Source: DAIRUQ01 sp036803245 (GTDB taxonomy: Bacteria; Chloroflexota; Anaerolineae; UBA1429). From it: 17,076 nt of DNA. The stretch spans positions 1 to 17,076 of the forward strand of contig DAIRUQ010000058.1 of the NCBI GenBank assembly GCA_036803245.1, written 5' to 3'. A program made the position numbers and the translations under genes. Of the stretch, positions 1 to 7,086 are shown piece by piece. Position 1 is the first letter of the stretch. The number at the start of each line of letters is the position of its first letter. Under the pieces are notes generated by a model. The model made no database searches, was not told where the DNA came from, and saw nothing but the letters and a program-made list of their open reading frames with translations.

Positions 1-263
1 GTCGGTTTGCCCGCGATGTGGTGGAGGAGGGCCTTCTGGGCGGGTTCATCGCCGGCTTGACCAAGGGCGTGATCCGAGCTAGCCAGTCGGCTCGACGGAC
101 AGTCGAGGAAGGCACCCTAGACGGCTCGATGCGGGTGGTGGCGCGGGGAGCGCGGGCGTCCAGCGACCGGGTGGCCAGCTGGCACTCGGGTCGGCTGCGC
201 GCCAACCTCTTGTGGGTAGCGCTTAGCTTGGCGGCACTGACGGTGTGGGCCATTTGCGGTTGA
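1..263 (+). CDS. NuoL/HyfB-like antiporter subunit, C-terminal fragment
   Basis: The reading frame is open from the window edge (frame starting at base 3) to the TGA at 261-263, so the 5' part lies outside. A GTG at 18 could be mistaken for a start, but the frame continues upstream with no stop. The visible ~87 residues hold a long amphipathic stretch with a 'WHSGRLRANLLW' segment followed by a hydrophobic terminal helix. This resembles the C-terminal end of NuoL-type Mrp-antiporter-like subunits, where a lateral helix leads into a final membrane helix. The strongest support is position: it lies 61 bases ahead of a NuoM-like gene in a complex I-type gene order. The core channel residues are not visible. 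The family assignment is inferred from the tail and the context. Confidence 0.65.
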   Translation, partial: RFARDVVEEGLLGGFIAGLTKGVIRASQSARRTVEEGTLDGSMRVVARGARASSDRVASWHSGRLRANLLWVALSLAALTVWAICG

Positions 264-310
264 GGCATCGGCGATCGGCGGCACGTCCCACGGTAGTGGC
301 GGACGAGCCG

Positions 311-319
311 GGAAGGAGG
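311..319 (+). promoter_or_regulatory. Strong ribosome binding site deciding a GTG start
   Basis: GGAAGGAGG lies five bases ahead of the GTG at 325. It supports GTG 325 as the start of the NuoM-like gene. The rest of the 61-base gap after the NuoL-like stop shows nothing else. Confidence 0.8.
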
Positions 320-324
320 CGAGT

Positions 325-1797
325 GTGGCGCTGAATCAGGCCTCGTGGGGGCTGCTAGCAACCCTCGGCGTGCCGCTGGTGGCGGCGGCGCTCTTGGTGG
401 CGGTGCGGCCCAAGGGGCGCATCAGCGGATGGATAGCCGGCGCGGCGGCCGCGATTCCCCTGGTAGCCATCCTGTGGATGGTGCCGTCGCTCCAGCGAGG
501 AGAGGACCCGACGCTCTACCTGCAATGGGTTCCCATGGCGGGTATCTCTATGGATCTGCACCTGGATTGGATCAGCCTGCCCTTTGCCTTGGTGGAGGCG
601 GGGGTGACGCTGGTGGCGGTGGTGTATGCCTGGGGCTACCACGAGCCCGACGATAGCTCGCCATACCTCTATGCCCTGTTACTTCTCTTTGCGGTCGGCA
701 TGGCCGGGACGACGCTTTCTGACGGCATGTTCCTGTTCTTTATCTTCTGGGAGATGATGCTGTTGGCCTCGTGCCTGCTCATCCTGGTGTGGGGTGAGGG
801 CGATCGCAGGTCGGCAGTGGCGTTCAAGTACTTTGTCGTGACCCATATCGGGTCGCTGATGGTGCTGATGGCCTTTTTGATGATGTACAACGAGGCGGGC
901 ACCGACCGTCTCTCGGTGCTGCGAGCTGCTGGCACAGTGTTGCCGGCGGCTCAGGCCCAGGTTGCCATCGCCCTGATGTTGGTCGGGTTCGCCGTCAAGA
1001 TGGCGGTCTTTCCCGTGCACGTGTGGCTGCCCGATGCTCACACGGTGGCGCCCATGCCCGTGACCATCATGCTGGCGGCCGCCATGCTGGCCATGGGCGT
1101 CTATGGCGTGCTGCGGTTCCCTATGGGGCTGTTCTCGGTTGAGGCGATGCTGCCCTTTGCGGTGCCGATGATGGTGGTGGGGGTGGTCTCTGAGATCTAT
1201 GGGGCCTTGATGGCCCTGGCCGAGGAGGATATCAAGCGCATCGTGGCCTACTCTAGCGTGAGCCAGATGGGCTATATCCTCTATGGCCTTGGTACCATGA
1301 CGCATAACGGCGTCGTTGGCGCCACGCTGCAGGTGGTGTTCCACGCCATCGTCAAGGCGCTGCTGTTCATGGTGCTCGGCCTGGTGATCCGCGCCACGAA
1401 AAAGCGCAAGCTCAGCGAGCTGGGCGGCCTGGCACGCTCTCTGCCGCTGGTGACCGTCTGTGCGGTGGTGGGTGGGTTGGCGATCGCGGGCGCGCCGCCG
1501 CTCTGCCTGTTTGTCAGCGAGTGGATGATCTTTGCCGGAGGCTTTGAGACGGCGCACGTAGCGCTCTCTGTGATCACGCTGTTTGGTTCGCTGCTCTCTG
1601 TGGCCTATGCGCTGCGTTTGATGCTGGGCCTCTTTATGGGCAAGGAAAAGTCACCCGTGGTCAACACGCAACCACTGGCCATGGTGGTGCCCACGGCGTT
1701 CCTGACGTTGCTGGCCATCGTGGAAGGGATTTTCCCCACGCCGTTGATCGGCTGGGTGACCGAGGAGCTGGCCCTGCTGATGGGAGGTCTCTGGTAG
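325..1797 (+). CDS. NuoM-like proton/ion-translocating subunit of the hydrogenase complex
   Basis: This 490-residue multi-pass membrane protein is of the Mrp-antiporter/NuoM family (Proton_antipo_M domain), one of the ion-pumping modules of complex I and group 4 hydrogenases. The expected channel residues are visible: a glutamate in the TM5-type segment 'FWEMM' (E143), a lysine in the TM7-type segment (K225) followed by 'HVWLPDAH' (about 232-239), a histidine/lysine pair H340/K344, and a terminal channel glutamate in 'SEW' (E399). Glu rather than Lys at the last site fits the NuoM class. The length is normal for the family. The start is GTG, supported by the ribosome site at 311-319. The stop TAG shares its last base with the GTG start of the next gene, so the two are translationally coupled. 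The neighbours show it belongs to the [NiFe] complex rather than to NADH dehydrogenase. Confidence 0.93.
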   Translation: MALNQASWGLLATLGVPLVAAALLVAVRPKGRISGWIAGAAAAIPLVAILWMVPSLQRGEDPTLYLQWVPMAGISMDLHLDWISLPFALVEAGVTLVAVVYAWGYHEPDDSSPYLYALLLLFAVGMAGTTLSDGMFLFFIFWEMMLLASCLLILVWGEGDRRSAVAFKYFVVTHIGSLMVLMAFLMMYNEAGTDRLSVLRAAGTVLPAAQAQVAIALMLVGFAVKMAVFPVHVWLPDAHTVAPMPVTIMLAAAMLAMGVYGVLRFPMGLFSVEAMLPFAVPMMVVGVVSEIYGALMALAEEDIKRIVAYSSVSQMGYILYGLGTMTHNGVVGATLQVVFHAIVKALLFMVLGLVIRATKKRKLSELGGLARSLPLVTVCAVVGGLAIAGAPPLCLFVSEWMIFAGGFETAHVALSVITLFGSLLSVAYALRLMLGLFMGKEKSPVVNTQPLAMVVPTAFLTLLAIVEGIFPTPLIGWVTEELALLMGGLW

Positions 1798-3278
1798 TGT
1801 CGGGGGATATCTGGGTCGCCTTGCCGCTGGCTTGCTTGGCCGCCGGGGCTTTGCTGGTGGCGTTCCTCGCCCGGGTGGTCACGCGCAGCAATGGGTGGCT
1901 GGCCGGGGCGACGGCGTTGGCGTTTGCGGGCGGCCTAGCGGCCACAGGCATGGCGGCCACCCACGCGCTGGCCTGGCAGGCGAGTACCGGTACCTGGCCG
2001 CTGTGGGGGAACACGGCGCCGGGAGGCGCGCTGCTACGGGCCGAGCCCGGGTCGCTGCTGCTGACCGGCGTGGCCATGGCCATGGGTCTGCTGGTGGCGC
2101 TCTACTCTGGGCGCTACCTCTCACTGGATCAGCGCTATATGACCTATTATCCACTGCTGCTGCTGCTGGTGATTGGCCTCTCCGGGGTGCTGATGGCGGC
2201 GGATCTATTCACCCTGTTCCTGGCGTGCGAGCTGATGGGCATCGCCTCGTACGTGCTGGTGGCGTTTCGGCGGCACACCGATACTAGCGTCGAGGCGGGC
2301 TTCAAGTATCTTGTGATGAGCAGTGCCGGCACCATGGCGATGCTGATGGGTGTGGCGCTGGTGTATCGAGCCAGCGGGTCGTTGCGGTTGCCGCAGATGG
2401 CCACGGGTAACCCTTGGGCTCGGGCGGGCCTGGCCTGCCTGGCCACCGGGCTGTGCGTCAAGGTGGGCATCGTGCCGGTGCACACGTGGCTGCCCGATGC
2501 CCAGGGTCGAGCCCCCAGTAGCATCAGCGCCATGTTGGCCGGGGCTGTCGAGGGCGGCGCCCTGTACGCCTTGCTCAAGGTTTGCATGGGGCTGGGCGTC
2601 TCGCCCGAGGCGCTGGGGACGCTTCTGATGGTTTCCGCCATGGTGAATATGTGCGTTGGCAACCTGATGGCGCTGCGGCAGACCTATACCAAGCGACTGC
2701 TGGCCTATTCCACCATTGCGCAGATGGGCTATATTATGTTGGCGATCGGGGTGGGCCTGCGGCACGGCGTCGGCGATGCGGTTCAGGCTGGCTTTTTCAT
2801 GATGCTGGCCCACTCGGCGATGAAGGGGCTGGCCTTTTTGAGCAAGGGCGCGTTTCACTATTGCTGCGGCGTCACCGAGATGGAGCAGCTGCGGGGAGTG
2901 GCTCGCAAGCTGCCGCTGGTTTCGGTCACCATGCTGGTAGCGGTGATCGGGTTGATCGGGGTGCCGCCGCTGGCCGGATTCGCGGGCAAGTGGCTAGTGC
3001 TGGCGGAGGTGTTGCGCGCCGCCGACTGGCTGGGTCTGGTGGGCGCCGTCGTGTTCATCGCCAATGTGGTGCTAAGCTTGGGCTACTATTTGCCACTGGC
3101 GGCCATGCTGTTTGCCGTGCCGGACGCGCTGCCGGTGGTCAAGGTGCCGCTATCGCGGTGGATGGCTGTACCTTTATTGGCGCTGGCGGGGTTGGTGCTG
3201 GCCATGGGCGTGCATCCCGAGCCGTGGCTGGGCCTGACGGCTGGCGTGGGTCCCTATCTGTTGTCGCTGACTCCCTAG
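1797..3278 (+). CDS. NuoN/HyfF-like proton/ion-translocating subunit of the hydrogenase complex
   Basis: This is a 493-residue Mrp-antiporter-like membrane subunit. The visible channel residues are a glutamate in 'ACELMG' (E145), the TM7-type lysine in 'CVKVGIVPVHTWLPDAQ' (K222, with the LPDAQ motif at 232-236), an H339/K343 pair, and a lysine in 'FAGKW' (K398). Lys at the last site fits the NuoN/NuoL class, unlike the Glu in the preceding protein, so the two genes are distinct channel types and not a recent duplication. The GTG start overlaps the TAG of the upstream gene by one base (TAGTG). The gene ends 15 bases before the ATG of the NuoA-like gene. With the NuoL-like fragment, at least three antiporter modules serve this complex, as in E. 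coli Hyf. Choosing N versus M or L beyond this would need a phylogeny. Confidence 0.92.
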   Translation: MSGDIWVALPLACLAAGALLVAFLARVVTRSNGWLAGATALAFAGGLAATGMAATHALAWQASTGTWPLWGNTAPGGALLRAEPGSLLLTGVAMAMGLLVALYSGRYLSLDQRYMTYYPLLLLLVIGLSGVLMAADLFTLFLACELMGIASYVLVAFRRHTDTSVEAGFKYLVMSSAGTMAMLMGVALVYRASGSLRLPQMATGNPWARAGLACLATGLCVKVGIVPVHTWLPDAQGRAPSSISAMLAGAVEGGALYALLKVCMGLGVSPEALGTLLMVSAMVNMCVGNLMALRQTYTKRLLAYSTIAQMGYIMLAIGVGLRHGVGDAVQAGFFMMLAHSAMKGLAFLSKGAFHYCCGVTEMEQLRGVARKLPLVSVTMLVAVIGLIGVPPLAGFAGKWLVLAEVLRAADWLGLVGAVVFIANVVLSLGYYLPLAAMLFAVPDALPVVKVPLSRWMAVPLLALAGLVLAMGVHPEPWLGLTAGVGPYLLSLTP

Positions 3279-3293
3279 TGGACGGAGCGCGTG

Positions 3294-3629
3294 ATGAAGA
3301 CGGTGTTGCTGAGCCCGCCGGTAGTGATGGTGGTCTTTATGCTGCTGGCCGTGGGCATCTATCGGGCGGCGGGGGCGTTGCAGGCTCATAGCCCGGAGAG
3401 CGCCGGCAAGCATGAGCCCTATGCCTGCGGCGAGGATGCGGTGCTTTCTGAGGTGCGGCCGGCCTATCACACCTTTTTTCGGTTGGCGCTGATGTTTGGT
3501 ATCCTCCATGTGGCCGGCTTGGTGCTCTCGACGCTGCCCTCGGAGGTAGAGTCGCCAGCGTTAGCCGTGGCCTATGTCGCCGGCGTAGCCATCGGCGTGG
3601 CTGTGCTCACGAGTCGGAGGGTGGGCTGA
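3294..3629 (+). CDS. NuoA-like membrane subunit
   Basis: This 111-residue protein has a hydrophobic N-terminal helix, a polar loop containing 'KHEPYACGED', and two further hydrophobic segments. The loop matches the NuoA (ND3) signature, where a lysine, then PYxCG, sits near the quinone/hydrogenase junction. In complex I this cysteine-bearing loop lies close to the NuoD and NuoH interface. The family motif that follows in NuoA is diverged here ('EVRPAYHTFFRLALMFGILH'). An in-frame GTG lies at 3291, but CGGAG at 3283-3287 is better spaced for the ATG at 3294. The TGA stop overlaps the ATG of the small subunit (ATGA-type junction at 3627-3631). A NuoA-type subunit is typical of complex I and Fpo and is less usual beside a subunit with an intact [NiFe] site. 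Confidence 0.8.
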   Translation: MKTVLLSPPVVMVVFMLLAVGIYRAAGALQAHSPESAGKHEPYACGEDAVLSEVRPAYHTFFRLALMFGILHVAGLVLSTLPSEVESPALAVAYVAGVAIGVAVLTSRRVG

Positions 3630-4111
3630 TGGGATCCGAACTGACTCGGACACAGTCGGCCACGTTGCCGCTCTGGATAGAGCGGGTGGTCCGTTGGGCC
3701 CGGATCAAGTCGCCATGGGTGTTGCACCACAACACCGGTGGCTGCAACGGCTGCGATATCGAGCTACTCGACCTGTTGACGCCTCGCTATGACGTGGAGC
3801 GGCTGGGCATCAAGCAAGCCTACTCGCCGCGGCACGCCGATGTGTTGCTGTGTACGGGGCCGGTGACGCGACAGTCGCGCGATCGGCTCCGTCGGATCTA
3901 TGAGCAGATACCCGCGCCCAAGTGGGTGGTGGCGGTGGGTAGCTGCGCTTGCTCTGGGGGCATCTTTCAGGGAGCTCCCAGTGTGATGGGTGGGGTGGAC
4001 CAGGTCATCCCGGTGGATGTCTACCTACCGGGCTGCCCTTGTCGTCCCGAGTCGATGGTGGACGGATTGCTGCGGCTCTTGGCATCTTTGGAGGAAAAAG
4101 GGGGGCAATGA
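3629..4111 (+). CDS. Group 4 [NiFe] hydrogenase small subunit (NuoB/EchC-like)
   Basis: This 160-residue soluble protein carries the proximal [4Fe-4S] cluster that passes electrons to or from the [NiFe] site of the large subunit. The cluster ligands are visible as 'GGCNGCDIE' (C39, C42), 'GSCACSGG' (C106) and 'PGCPCRPE' (C136). The CxxC spacing with a following D-I-E is the hydrogenase form; complex I NuoB instead has an adjacent Cys-Cys pair. It is short, as EchC-type subunits are, with no extra medial or distal cluster domain and no Tat signal, which fits a cytoplasm-facing group 4 enzyme. The ATG overlaps the previous stop and is preceded by a GGAGG-like site. The last bases overlap the next gene (ATGATGA at 4108-4114). 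Confidence is high in the family and lower in the exact subgroup. Confidence 0.93.
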   Translation: MGSELTRTQSATLPLWIERVVRWARIKSPWVLHHNTGGCNGCDIELLDLLTPRYDVERLGIKQAYSPRHADVLLCTGPVTRQSRDRLRRIYEQIPAPKWVVAVGSCACSGGIFQGAPSVMGGVDQVIPVDVYLPGCPCRPESMVDGLLRLLASLEEKGGQ

Positions 4112-5442
4112 TGAAGCGTAGACAGAGGTGCCTCGGCATCATCTGGGTGGTGCTCTATCTGGTGTTGGCTCTGGCGCCACTCATCTTTATGCTGGTGGGC
4201 GAGCGGCCCATGGGGCGCGAGTTCATCCGCGAGCTCTCGGTTGCCATGGGGTTTGCCGGCATCGGGCTGATGGCGCTGCACTTTGTGATGACAGCGCGCA
4301 TCAAGGCGCTCAAGGCGCCCTTTGGCAGCGATGTGGTCTACTTTTTCCATCACCGCATGGGCATCGTGACGCTGGCCTTTTGGTTGGCGCACCCGATCAT
4401 TCTCTTTATCCGCTTTGAGTGGTCGCGGGCCCTACTCAATATCTTTACGGCGCCGTGGCGGGCCAAGTTTGGTGTCGCCTCGGTGGCGGTGATTCTCGCC
4501 CTGGTGATCATCTCTGTCTGGCGCAGAAAGCTCAAGATCGAATACACCAAGTGGCGCATCTGGCATGGCGTGCTGGCCGTGCTGGCCATGGCGGCGGTCA
4601 TGATCCATGCCTATATGGTGGGGCGCTATGTGGGCACGCCCGCCAAGCGGGCTGTCTGGCTGATCTATGGGGCCGTTTGCGTGGCGGCAGTGGCCTACCT
4701 ACGCATCTACAAGCCCTGGCAGATGCTACGTCGCCCGTTCCAGGTGGTCGAGATCAAACCGGAGCGCGGCGATGTGTGGAGTTTGCTGCTGGAGCCGGTT
4801 GGCCACGCGGGCATCCGCTTCCGCGCTGGGCAGTTTGCATGGTTGACGGCTTTCCGCTCGCCCTTTACGGCTCATGAGCATCCCTTCTCCTTTGCCACCA
4901 GCGCCGACGACGCATCCGGTCGGGTGGGGTTCGCCATCAAAGAGCTGGGCGATTTCACCCAGACCATCGGCCAGCTCAAGCCAGGCGATCGGGTCTATCT
5001 TGATGGGCCCTATGGCGTCTTTTGCCCCGACTGCCACACTGACGTGGACAACTTGGTTCTGGTGGCGGGCGGTGTGGGGATCGCTACCATGATCAGCATT
5101 CTGCGGACCATGGCCGATCGCGACGACCAACGGCCGACGGTGCTGCTATACGGCAACCCAGACTGGGAGTCGGTGGCCTATCGCGAGGAGCTGGCCGAGC
5201 TCGAGACCAAGCTGAACCTGAAGGTGGTGCACGTGCTAGAGCGACCGCCCGAGGGCTGGGATGGCGAGACGGGTTACGTAACCCGCGACGTGATCGAGCG
5301 GTATCTGCCCAAGGACGGCACGAAGAGCGTTCGGGCGTTCATCTGCGGCCCGGTTGGGATGCTTAACCTGTGCGAAGGGGCGTTGCGCGAGCTCAACGTG
5401 CCCGATCGGTTCATTCATCTGGAGCGGTTTGATCTGGCCTAG
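4108..5442 (+). CDS. NOX/ferric-reductase-type flavocytochrome b inside the hydrogenase operon
   Basis: This 444-residue protein should carry electrons between cytoplasmic NAD(P)H, FAD and two membrane b hemes. About six membrane helices span residues 9-200. Heme-ligand pairs are visible: H81 (or H82) with H95, and H153 with H167, each pair 14 apart, as in the NOX/FRE ferric-reductase domain. The C-terminal half is a ferredoxin-reductase-like module: HPFSFAT (258-264, FAD), GPYG (300-303), VAGGVGIAT (319-327, nucleotide loop), and ICGPVGM (412-418). C306 and C309 form a CPDCH just after GPYG, which is not a usual feature of the family. The frame is open further upstream to 3949, but ATG 4108 overlaps the small-subunit stop in the common ATGATGA style and begins just before the first helix. 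It is flanked on both sides by hydrogenase genes, so a role in the complex is likely. The electron direction and partner are unknown. Confidence 0.88.
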   Translation: MMKRRQRCLGIIWVVLYLVLALAPLIFMLVGERPMGREFIRELSVAMGFAGIGLMALHFVMTARIKALKAPFGSDVVYFFHHRMGIVTLAFWLAHPIILFIRFEWSRALLNIFTAPWRAKFGVASVAVILALVIISVWRRKLKIEYTKWRIWHGVLAVLAMAAVMIHAYMVGRYVGTPAKRAVWLIYGAVCVAAVAYLRIYKPWQMLRRPFQVVEIKPERGDVWSLLLEPVGHAGIRFRAGQFAWLTAFRSPFTAHEHPFSFATSADDASGRVGFAIKELGDFTQTIGQLKPGDRVYLDGPYGVFCPDCHTDVDNLVLVAGGVGIATMISILRTMADRDDQRPTVLLYGNPDWESVAYREELAELETKLNLKVVHVLERPPEGWDGETGYVTRDVIERYLPKDGTKSVRAFICGPVGMLNLCEGALRELNVPDRFIHLERFDLA

Positions 5443-5448
5443 AGGAGG
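5443..5448 (+). promoter_or_regulatory. Consensus ribosome binding site for the 30-residue microprotein
   Basis: AGGAGG starts one base after the flavocytochrome stop and lies five bases ahead of the ATG at 5454. It is among the best ribosome sites in the operon, which supports real translation of the very short gene that follows. Confidence 0.8.
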
Positions 5449-5453
5449 TTGCC

Positions 5454-5546
5454 ATGCGGCATCGCATCGCGAACTGGTTGATCGCCGGCATGACGGCGGC
5501 GCTCCTGTTGGGCGCCGTGCTGGTCGCGTTGGTTCAGAGCGGTTGA
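5454..5546 (+). CDS. 30-residue single-helix membrane microprotein
   Basis: A short reading frame begins with ATG at 5454 and ends with TGA at 5544-5546. It is too short for routine gene calling. The product starts with a basic 'MRHRIANW' and continues as one hydrophobic helix of about 20 residues, ending in 'LVQSG'. By the positive-inside rule the N-terminus should face the cytoplasm. It has a consensus AGGAGG at ideal spacing and sits four bases ahead of the NuoC-like ATG, which has only a weak ribosome site of its own. I do not recognise a family. Size and placement recall the small accessory subunits of membrane complexes, such as CydX or KdpF, but no similarity is claimed. It may stabilise the flavocytochrome or the complex, or simply couple translation to the next gene. 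Confidence 0.65.
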   Translation: MRHRIANWLIAGMTAALLLGAVLVALVQSG

Positions 5547-5550
5547 TCCG

Positions 5551-5994
5551 ATGGACAGAGACGCCGTCGTTCAGGCGATGAGGGCGGCCCTCGGCGCTGC
5601 CGTGGGCGAGCCACGAACGCTGCCCGTGGATGATCTGTTCGTTTCCGTGGAGCTGACTGCGCTGCGCGCCGCTGTCGAGCTTTTGCAGAACGAGTTCGAT
5701 ATCTGGCACCTGTCCACGGTCACCGGTCTGGACGACGGCGAGCAGCTGTTGCTGCATTATCACTTTTGGCAGGGCTCTGGCCTCACGCTCTCCGTGAGCC
5801 TACCCTATGAACGGGCCGAGGCGCCCACGCTGAGCGACCTGATCGAGGTGGCCGGCTTTTACGAGCGCGAGGTGGCCGAGATGCTGGGCGTCACCTTTGT
5901 CGGGAATGCCGACCTGAGGCCGCTGCTCTTGCCCGATGACTGGGATGAGGGGCCCCCGTTGCGCCGCCACGTGGACGGTCAGGGAGGCCAATGA
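5551..5994 (+). CDS. NuoC-like hydrogenase subunit
   Basis: This 147-residue soluble protein corresponds to NuoC (30 kDa subunit), EchD and the N-terminal domain of HycE. It is a structural subunit that packs against the catalytic large subunit. The diagnostic region is at the C-terminus: 'FYEREVAEMLGVTF' (about 103-116), followed by 'NADLRPLLLPDDWDEGPPLRR'. This matches the family pattern in which a conserved ERE-type block precedes an L-R-x-LL-P-D-D-W-x-x-x-PLR block. The N-terminal half is diverged, as is common for NuoC. The start ATG follows the microprotein stop by four bases and has only a weak GAGCGG upstream, so translation probably depends on coupling. The stop lies within the ATGATGATG at the large-subunit start. 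NuoC and NuoD are separate genes here, not fused as in HycE. Confidence 0.9.
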   Translation: MDRDAVVQAMRAALGAAVGEPRTLPVDDLFVSVELTALRAAVELLQNEFDIWHLSTVTGLDDGEQLLLHYHFWQGSGLTLSVSLPYERAEAPTLSDLIEVAGFYEREVAEMLGVTFVGNADLRPLLLPDDWDEGPPLRRHVDGQGGQ

Positions 5995-7079
5995 TGATGG
6001 ATCGCATGACCATTCCCATCGGTCCGCAGCACCCTCTGCTCAAGGAGCCGATGGCGTTCACCGTCACCGTCGAGGGTGAGCGAGTGCTAGAGGCCGCCAT
6101 GCGTCTGGGCTATGTGCATCGCGGCATCGAAAAGCTGGCCGAGAGCCGCACCTATGTACAGCTTGTCCATGTGGTCGAGCGGATCTGTGGCATCTGCTCC
6201 CACGTGCACACCACCACCTTTTGCGACGCGGTAGAGTCGCTGATGGGCCTGGAGGTGCCGCCCCGCGCACAGTATATCCGCGCGCTGCTGTGCGAGATGG
6301 AGCGCATCCACAGCCATCTGCTGTGGCTGGGCGTGCTTGCCAAGAACGTTGGCTTTGACACCGTCTTCATGTATAGCTGGCGCGACCGCGAGATCGTGCT
6401 GGACATCATGGAAGAGCTATCGGGCGGGCGCGTGTCCCATGCCGTCAACATCCTGGGCGGCGTGCGGATCGATCTCGATGCGGCCCAGGTGCAGAGGATC
6501 CTGGAGCGGTTCGATGCTCTGGAGCGCCAGGTGGAACGAGCGCTCGAGGTGGTGGAACAGGAGCGCACGCTGCGGGCGAGAACGCAGGGCGTGGGGATTC
6601 TGACCCCTGACGAGGTACGCCGCTATTGCGTGGTCGGGCCGACGGCGCGGGCCTCGGGCGTGGACGTCGATATGCGTCGCGATGCGCCCCGACCGCCATA
6701 TGACGAGCTCGATGTGAACGTGATTCTGCACGACGCCGGGGACGTCTGGGCGCGCACGGTGGTTCGGGCTCACGAGACGCGAGAGAGCTTGCGCTTGGCT
6801 CGAATCCTCTTGGCAAACCTACCCGAGGGGCCTACCTCGGCACGTGCGCGCCGCCGGGTGCCCGCTGGTGAGGCCGTAGCGCGCTCCGAGGCTCCCCGCG
6901 GCGAGGTGTTCTACTATGTCCGTAGCGATGGCAGCGATACCCCGGCCCGACTCAAGGTTCGTACCCCCACGCTGACCACCTTGGCGACATTGCCTCGCCA
7001 GTTGGAGGGGGTCGCGCTCGCCGATGTGCCGGTAGTGCTGGCTGGCGTCGACCTGTGCATCGCCTGCGCGGATCGTTAG
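5991..7079 (+). CDS. Group 4 [NiFe] hydrogenase catalytic large subunit (NuoD/EchE-like)
   Basis: This 362-residue protein should carry the [NiFe] active site that interconverts H2 with protons and electrons. Both metal-binding motifs are present: 'ERICGICSHVH' with C66 and C69, and the C-terminal 'DLCIACADR' with C356 and C359. NuoD of complex I lacks these cysteines, so this is a hydrogenase-type subunit. The complex I-like landmarks 'IPIGPQHPLLKEP' (8-20) and 'GYVHRGIEKLAE' (40-51) are also present. Two details stand out: the usual DPC of the second motif is DLC, and the protein ends three residues after the last cysteine. There is therefore no C-terminal extension for a maturation protease to remove, as reported for CooH-type enzymes. 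Its length is close to EchE and CooH. The ATG overlaps the NuoC-like stop by four bases; two further ATGs follow in frame. Confidence 0.94.
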   Translation: MMMDRMTIPIGPQHPLLKEPMAFTVTVEGERVLEAAMRLGYVHRGIEKLAESRTYVQLVHVVERICGICSHVHTTTFCDAVESLMGLEVPPRAQYIRALLCEMERIHSHLLWLGVLAKNVGFDTVFMYSWRDREIVLDIMEELSGGRVSHAVNILGGVRIDLDAAQVQRILERFDALERQVERALEVVEQERTLRARTQGVGILTPDEVRRYCVVGPTARASGVDVDMRRDAPRPPYDELDVNVILHDAGDVWARTVVRAHETRESLRLARILLANLPEGPTSARARRRVPAGEAVARSEAPRGEVFYYVRSDGSDTPARLKVRTPTLTTLATLPRQLEGVALADVPVVLAGVDLCIACADR

Positions 7080-7086
7080 GGACTGG

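Noticed and set aside
679..1557. A 292-residue minus-strand frame opposite the NuoM-like gene.
   Set aside because: It is His/Gln/Arg-rich with no motif, typical of a GC-rich antisense shadow; the + strand gene is certain.
3949..4107. The flavocytochrome frame being open upstream to 3949, suggesting a longer N-terminus.
   Set aside because: That part overlaps the small-subunit gene out of frame; ATG 4108 with an ATGATGA overlap and the first helix right after it is the better start.
5023..5037. CPDCH as a c-type heme site.
   Set aside because: The domain is predicted cytoplasmic and belongs to the flavin-binding module, so heme-c attachment is unlikely; kept only as a possible redox or metal site.
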